A stretch of DNA of 64,000 bases, from NCBI GenBank assembly GCA_023411555.1, contig JAEYOQ010000041.1, forward strand, positions 1 through 64,000. The letters are read 5' to 3'. Under the pieces are notes generated by a model. It worked only from the letters and a program-made list of their open reading frames with translations, searched no databases and was not told the DNA's origin. A program made the translations under genes and the position numbers. The stretch comes from Bacillota bacterium (GTDB lineage: Bacteria > Bacillota > Clostridia > Lachnospirales > Lachnospiraceae). This document shows positions 60,539-64,000 of this stretch, piece after piece. The stretch's first letter is position 1. The number at the start of each line of letters is the position of its first letter.

Positions 60539-62035
60539 ATGATAGTAGGGATAGATTTAGGGACAACCTTTAGCGCCGTCGCCTATGTGGATAAGAGCGG
60601 AAACGCTCAGATAATCCCCAACAGGGATGGGCAAAGAACAACACCCTCTGTGATACTATTTGAGGGGAAGGATCCAGTGGTTGGAGAAGCAGCGAAAAGT
60701 AATGCGATCATCGATCCCATGAATGTAGTTCAATTCATAAAGCGTAACATGGGCAATAAGAATTACCGCTTTGATACGGACCAGGGTCCAGATTACGGGG
60801 CTGAAGAGTTATCGGCCATCATACTGAAGCGCCTGAAGGAGGATGCAGAGAGCTTTCTTGGTACCCAGGTGGATAAGGCAGTAATCACGGTACCGGCATA
60901 TTTTGATGATGCACAGAGAAAGTCTACTATGGATGCCGGTAGGATCGCCGGGCTGGAGGTTGTGGCAATCCTTAACGAACCGACAGCAGCAGCCCTGGCT
61001 TACGGTATTGATAAGACCGAGAAGCAATGCATCATGGTATATGATCTGGGAGGTGGAACCTTTGATGTAACCATTATGGAGTTATCAGAGAAGGATATCA
61101 GGATCAAAGCGACTAACGGAGATCGTAATCTGGGAGGCTTTGACGTTGATAATGCGATTATGATGCATGTGAGTGATTATGCTTTGGATCAAGTTGGAAT
61201 TGACCTAATGGATGATGAGAATGTCATGCAGGATTTAAGGCTAAAGGCCGAGAATCTAAAAAAGACATTATCAAGTCGTGATAAAGCTTCCATCAGCCTG
61301 ATCGCACAGGGAAAACCGATCAAGGTGGAAATCACCAGAGAGGAGCTTCGAGATATCATAAAGGAGAATTTCCTTAATCGTACGGTAGATATTATGGATA
61401 TGGCCAGAGAGGATGCAGGTATCACTTGGAGTGAAATTGATAAAATTCTTCTGGTGGGTGGCTCCAGCAGGATGCCATTGGTAAGGGACACCATCAGGGA
61501 GGTTACAGGGATTGAACCTTCTGCAGAGATCAACCCGGATGAAGCGGTCGCCTTAGGGGCTGCCTATTATGCAGCGAACTTAAACGCGACAGCGCAATCT
61601 AATCCAGTGTCAAAAAGGATTATAGATGTCAATTCTCATAGCCTTGGAGTCATTACCCATGATGACAATGGTAAGCCATCCAATACCATCATCTTAAGCC
61701 GTAACCAGCCGATTCCGGCAGTGGAAGAGCAAATCTTCTATACATCCCAGGAGAATCAGACTGAGATATATCTGCAGGTAACGGAGGGAGAGGATGAGGA
61801 TGTGGATTATGTCAAGATTATTGGAACGAGTAAGCTACGCCTGAAGCCTCATCCGGCAGGAGCACAGATTAGAATAAGTATCTCCTATGACAGAGATGGA
61901 ATAGTTCATGTAAAGGTATTTGACCTCGAGGATAATCGGGATTTGGGTGAGATGGATATCGAAAGAAAGTCGAATCTATCCAGAGAAGAGATTGAAAGCA
62001 GTATCAGTAAACTGGATCTGCTTACAATAGATTAA
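60539..62035 (+). CDS. DnaK-like Hsp70 lacking the C-terminal lid
   Basis: The 498-residue protein has a complete Hsp70 ATPase domain: VGIDLGTTFSAVAYVD, NEPTAAALAYGID, YDLGGGTFDVTIME and LLVGGSSRMPLVRDTI. A short beta substrate domain follows (VNSHSLGVITHDDNGKPSNTIILSRNQPIPA, then AGAQIRISISYDRDGIVHVKVFD). Standard DnaK has about 600-640 residues, so the helical lid is missing. It is not in a grpE-dnaK-dnaJ heat-shock operon; it lies with a J-like membrane protein, so it is a specialised paralogue. GAGGAGTAAGGGCT precedes the ATG. Confidence 0.88.
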   Translation: MIVGIDLGTTFSAVAYVDKSGNAQIIPNRDGQRTTPSVILFEGKDPVVGEAAKSNAIIDPMNVVQFIKRNMGNKNYRFDTDQGPDYGAEELSAIILKRLKEDAESFLGTQVDKAVITVPAYFDDAQRKSTMDAGRIAGLEVVAILNEPTAAALAYGIDKTEKQCIMVYDLGGGTFDVTIMELSEKDIRIKATNGDRNLGGFDVDNAIMMHVSDYALDQVGIDLMDDENVMQDLRLKAENLKKTLSSRDKASISLIAQGKPIKVEITREELRDIIKENFLNRTVDIMDMAREDAGITWSEIDKILLVGGSSRMPLVRDTIREVTGIEPSAEINPDEAVALGAAYYAANLNATAQSNPVSKRIIDVNSHSLGVITHDDNGKPSNTIILSRNQPIPAVEEQIFYTSQENQTEIYLQVTEGEDEDVDYVKIIGTSKLRLKPHPAGAQIRISISYDRDGIVHVKVFDLEDNRDLGEMDIERKSNLSREEIESSISKLDLLTID

Positions 62036-62052
62036 TATATAAGGAGGAAGCT

Positions 62053-63246
62053 ATGAAAAATTATTATCAGGAGTTAAATTTGGACAGTAATTTAGGCAGC
62101 GAGCAATTGGCAGAACTACTAAGGAAAGAAAGAAAAAGGTGGGTAACCAGACAGAATGCGCCGGATCTGGCGGCAAGACAAAAGGCAGAGCAACAGCTGG
62201 AGCTGATTAATGAGGCTATGAAGGTGCTTTGTGATAAAGGTGAGAAAAGCAAATATGATAAGGAGCTGAAAAAGGCTGTTAAGAAGGGAAATGTTGAACA
62301 GGTAAAGCAGGAAGCACAGAGCTACCAAAGCAGGCAGCAGCAAGATGCAGTTAATGTTTTGATTGCCCTTGCAGACGAAGCCTATAACTCCGGAGATAGC
62401 CGGGCGGCAATCAATGCATGCCAGAAGGCTCTGGAGGGTGGTATTACCGATAGTAGAATCTATTATATCCTTGGTTTGTCCTACATAGAAGTCGGAGATA
62501 TGAATGCGGCGAATACAGTATTTAGAGATGGTATCACACAAAATCCGGAGGATATTGAATTACTGGCATCCTTTACAAGAATTTTAGCTTCGGTTGGCAA
62601 TGTATCAGCGGCTACTACTTATTTGAATCTATTAAAGGACCGTGTACCGGACCATTATCTAGTGAGTGCTACCCTAATCGAAATAGAGCTGATTAACGGG
62701 AAGGAGCAGGAAGCACAACAGCTATACCAGACACTAGCTCCAAAGCATAAGGGGGATAACCGCTTCAATTCGGAGGTTTCAGCTGCTTACCTAAGATATA
62801 TGAACCGGGTATTTGAAAAAGGTTACTTTGATAAGGAAGATCAATTAGATGCCTTAATCAAGGTGGCAGAGAATAGAGCTGAAATGGATCCTTCCAATGG
62901 CAAGGAAGACCTTAAATTCTTAAAGGCTAAGAAGACAAAACGATATGATCTCAAAAATATCAGGGGGGCGCTCTTCCTTTATGGTGTAACGATATTAATT
63001 TTATTCGCTGGCATTAGTGCGGGAGAAATCGGCACAATCCTGATAGGAATCTTAGCGGTAGCAATTTCAGCAGTATTAACCTATTTTAATATCAAACCGG
63101 TCTGGAAGCTGGAAAGAAAGCAGATTACAGGAAAACGCGACTGGGTAGACTATATCTTCGTTATCGCCGGCATTGTATTGGCCATTGTTATCTTCCTCTT
63201 TAAGATCGTTGAGGAATTGTCTCAAAAAGTAAATCAAAACAATTAA
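62053..63246 (+). CDS. J-like/TPR membrane protein (HPD motif missing)
   Basis: The 397-residue protein begins with a J-domain-like fold (NYYQELNLDSNLGSEQLAELLRKERKRW, then INEAMKVLCDKGEKSKYDKEL). The HPD tripeptide is replaced by NAPD context. TPR repeats follow at about 95-260 (ALADEAYNSGDSRAAINACQKALEGG). The C-terminus has about three membrane helices (ALFLYGVTILILFAGI, then GILAVAISAVLTYF and IFVIAGIVLAIVIFLF). It could tether the DnaK-like partner, encoded 17 nt upstream, to the membrane. Loss of HPD suggests it may not stimulate ATPase in the usual way. AAGGAGG precedes the ATG. Confidence 0.7.
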   Translation: MKNYYQELNLDSNLGSEQLAELLRKERKRWVTRQNAPDLAARQKAEQQLELINEAMKVLCDKGEKSKYDKELKKAVKKGNVEQVKQEAQSYQSRQQQDAVNVLIALADEAYNSGDSRAAINACQKALEGGITDSRIYYILGLSYIEVGDMNAANTVFRDGITQNPEDIELLASFTRILASVGNVSAATTYLNLLKDRVPDHYLVSATLIEIELINGKEQEAQQLYQTLAPKHKGDNRFNSEVSAAYLRYMNRVFEKGYFDKEDQLDALIKVAENRAEMDPSNGKEDLKFLKAKKTKRYDLKNIRGALFLYGVTILILFAGISAGEIGTILIGILAVAISAVLTYFNIKPVWKLERKQITGKRDWVDYIFVIAGIVLAIVIFLFKIVEELSQKVNQNN

Positions 63247-63321
63247 GCTTACATTATGCAACAGTCGCTACTGTTAAGCAAGCAGGTGTATTAATATAAA
63301 GTATGGAGGGAGCAAGACAGG

Positions 63322-64000
63322 ATGGAACAAAGGAAGCTTCCAAATGAGTTGGAACAATTGTCACGAAGAATAAGGCAGTATATTCAGATTGAGAACTTTG
63401 AAAAGGCGCGTGAATTGATCACCAACGAGGTTCAATGTAATCCAACCAATCTTCTTGTATTGGAAATGGCCGTTGAGACCTACCTTGCAACAAAGGATTA
63501 TATCAAAGCGGAGGCTGCTGCGAAGAGTGTAAGACAATTGGAGGGAAGCGGGCTTAGGGGAGATATGCTGATGGCCTGTATTCAATCTGCAGCATACCTT
63601 GAGGAGGGGCAATATCAAAAGGCTTTGAGCTATGCGGAGGAAGCCTATCATATTGATAGTGACGAGTACCTGACTAATTTCCTTTTCGCAAAATGCTTAT
63701 GCTATACCAATGAGAAGGACCAACGGATTGCCAATCTGATTTCACGATGTAAATCCTTTGATAGGACTGAGGAAGCCTGTATTCTTGAGCTGGATTATCT
63801 ATATAGAGCGAAAGACTATGACCAGCTGAAAAAGCTGGTCAGGAAAGAGAATATGCTGAAGCCAAACTCGAAGCTCTCTACCTACGGAAAACAATTGATA
63901 TCACAGATCAACCGGGCAAAGGAGACACCGGATAGAGGATATGCTGGGATTGATGAGAAGATACTTGAGGATGCTATGAGGCAAATCAATAATTTGGTTG
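63322..64000 (+). CDS. TPR-like protein (truncated by window end)
   Basis: An open frame from ATG 63322, with GGAGGG 13 nt upstream, runs to the end of the window (226 codons) without a stop. The product is helical and repeat-like (IENFEKARELITNEVQCNPTNLLVLEMAVETYL, then GQYQKALSYAEEAYHIDSDEYL), resembling TPRs. It follows the J-like gene by 75 nt in the same direction and probably belongs to the same operon. The C-terminal domain lies outside the window. Confidence 0.7.
   Translation, partial: MEQRKLPNELEQLSRRIRQYIQIENFEKARELITNEVQCNPTNLLVLEMAVETYLATKDYIKAEAAAKSVRQLEGSGLRGDMLMACIQSAAYLEEGQYQKALSYAEEAYHIDSDEYLTNFLFAKCLCYTNEKDQRIANLISRCKSFDRTEEACILELDYLYRAKDYDQLKKLVRKENMLKPNSKLSTYGKQLISQINRAKETPDRGYAGIDEKILEDAMRQINNLV

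Overview
The window looks like chromosome from a low-GC, Gram-positive, strictly anaerobic, spore-forming member of the Clostridia, most likely Lachnospiraceae. The evidence is AT-rich intergenic DNA, strong AGGAGG ribosome binding sites, frequent TTG/GTG starts, a complete Rnf complex, an electron-bifurcating-type lactate dehydrogenase set, SpoIIID, superoxide reductase and a clostridial secE-nusG-rplKAJL block. No rRNA, tRNA or CRISPR array was seen.

Layout. 1-3.3 kb: housekeeping genes (C39-like protein, PepT-like peptidase, QueG-like reductase). 3.5-16.4 kb: an apparent sulfur-acquisition island. It holds an orphan MetQ lipoprotein, a YezD-type small protein, a group II intron remnant, a PNPOx-like protein, and then a ten-gene run: NifB-like radical SAM, NifX-like, NifH-like, NifK-like, NifD-like, cysteine synthase, a second NifX-like, and a sulfonate/taurine-type ABC transporter (permease, ATPase, lipoprotein). 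A convergent CymR-like Rrf2 regulator closes the island. The nitrogenase-like enzyme lacks NifE/NifN partners, keeps the cofactor-ligating Cys but not the His, and sits among sulfur genes. Reductive cleavage of an organosulfur substrate, as in methylthio-alkane reductase, is therefore more likely than N2 fixation.

16.4-23.6 kb: a MITE-like inverted-repeat element, an MFS exporter, thioredoxin, superoxide reductase, a Crp/Fnr regulator, a beta-CASP nuclease, an AraC regulator and a CFI-box protein. 23.9-32.2 kb: sugar ABC transporter, small stress proteins, acetyltransferase, Spx/ArsC-like protein, GH125 alpha-mannosidase and esterase. 32.2-36.8 kb: a GntR regulator and lctBCD with two TGGT-N3-ACCA operators. 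37-43 kb: spoIIID and rnfCDGEAB. 43-48.3 kb: a FliD-like orphan, an AraC regulator and a subtilase. 48.4-52.8 kb: rpmG-secE-nusG-rplK-rplA-rplJ-rplL. Four near-identical terminators in a 127-bp tandem array follow rplL, where rpoB would normally stand.

52.9-64 kb: a degenerate AAA-like protein, a lone VirD4-like ATPase, and then a striking cluster. A TPR-CHAT caspase-like protease is divergent from a sigma-like factor, a zinc-finger anti-sigma-like protein, a lipoprotein, a lidless DnaK-like Hsp70, a membrane-bound J-like/TPR protein and another TPR protein that runs off the window. The two most novel candidates are the nitrogenase-like sulfur operon and this CHAT/sigma/Hsp70 cluster.
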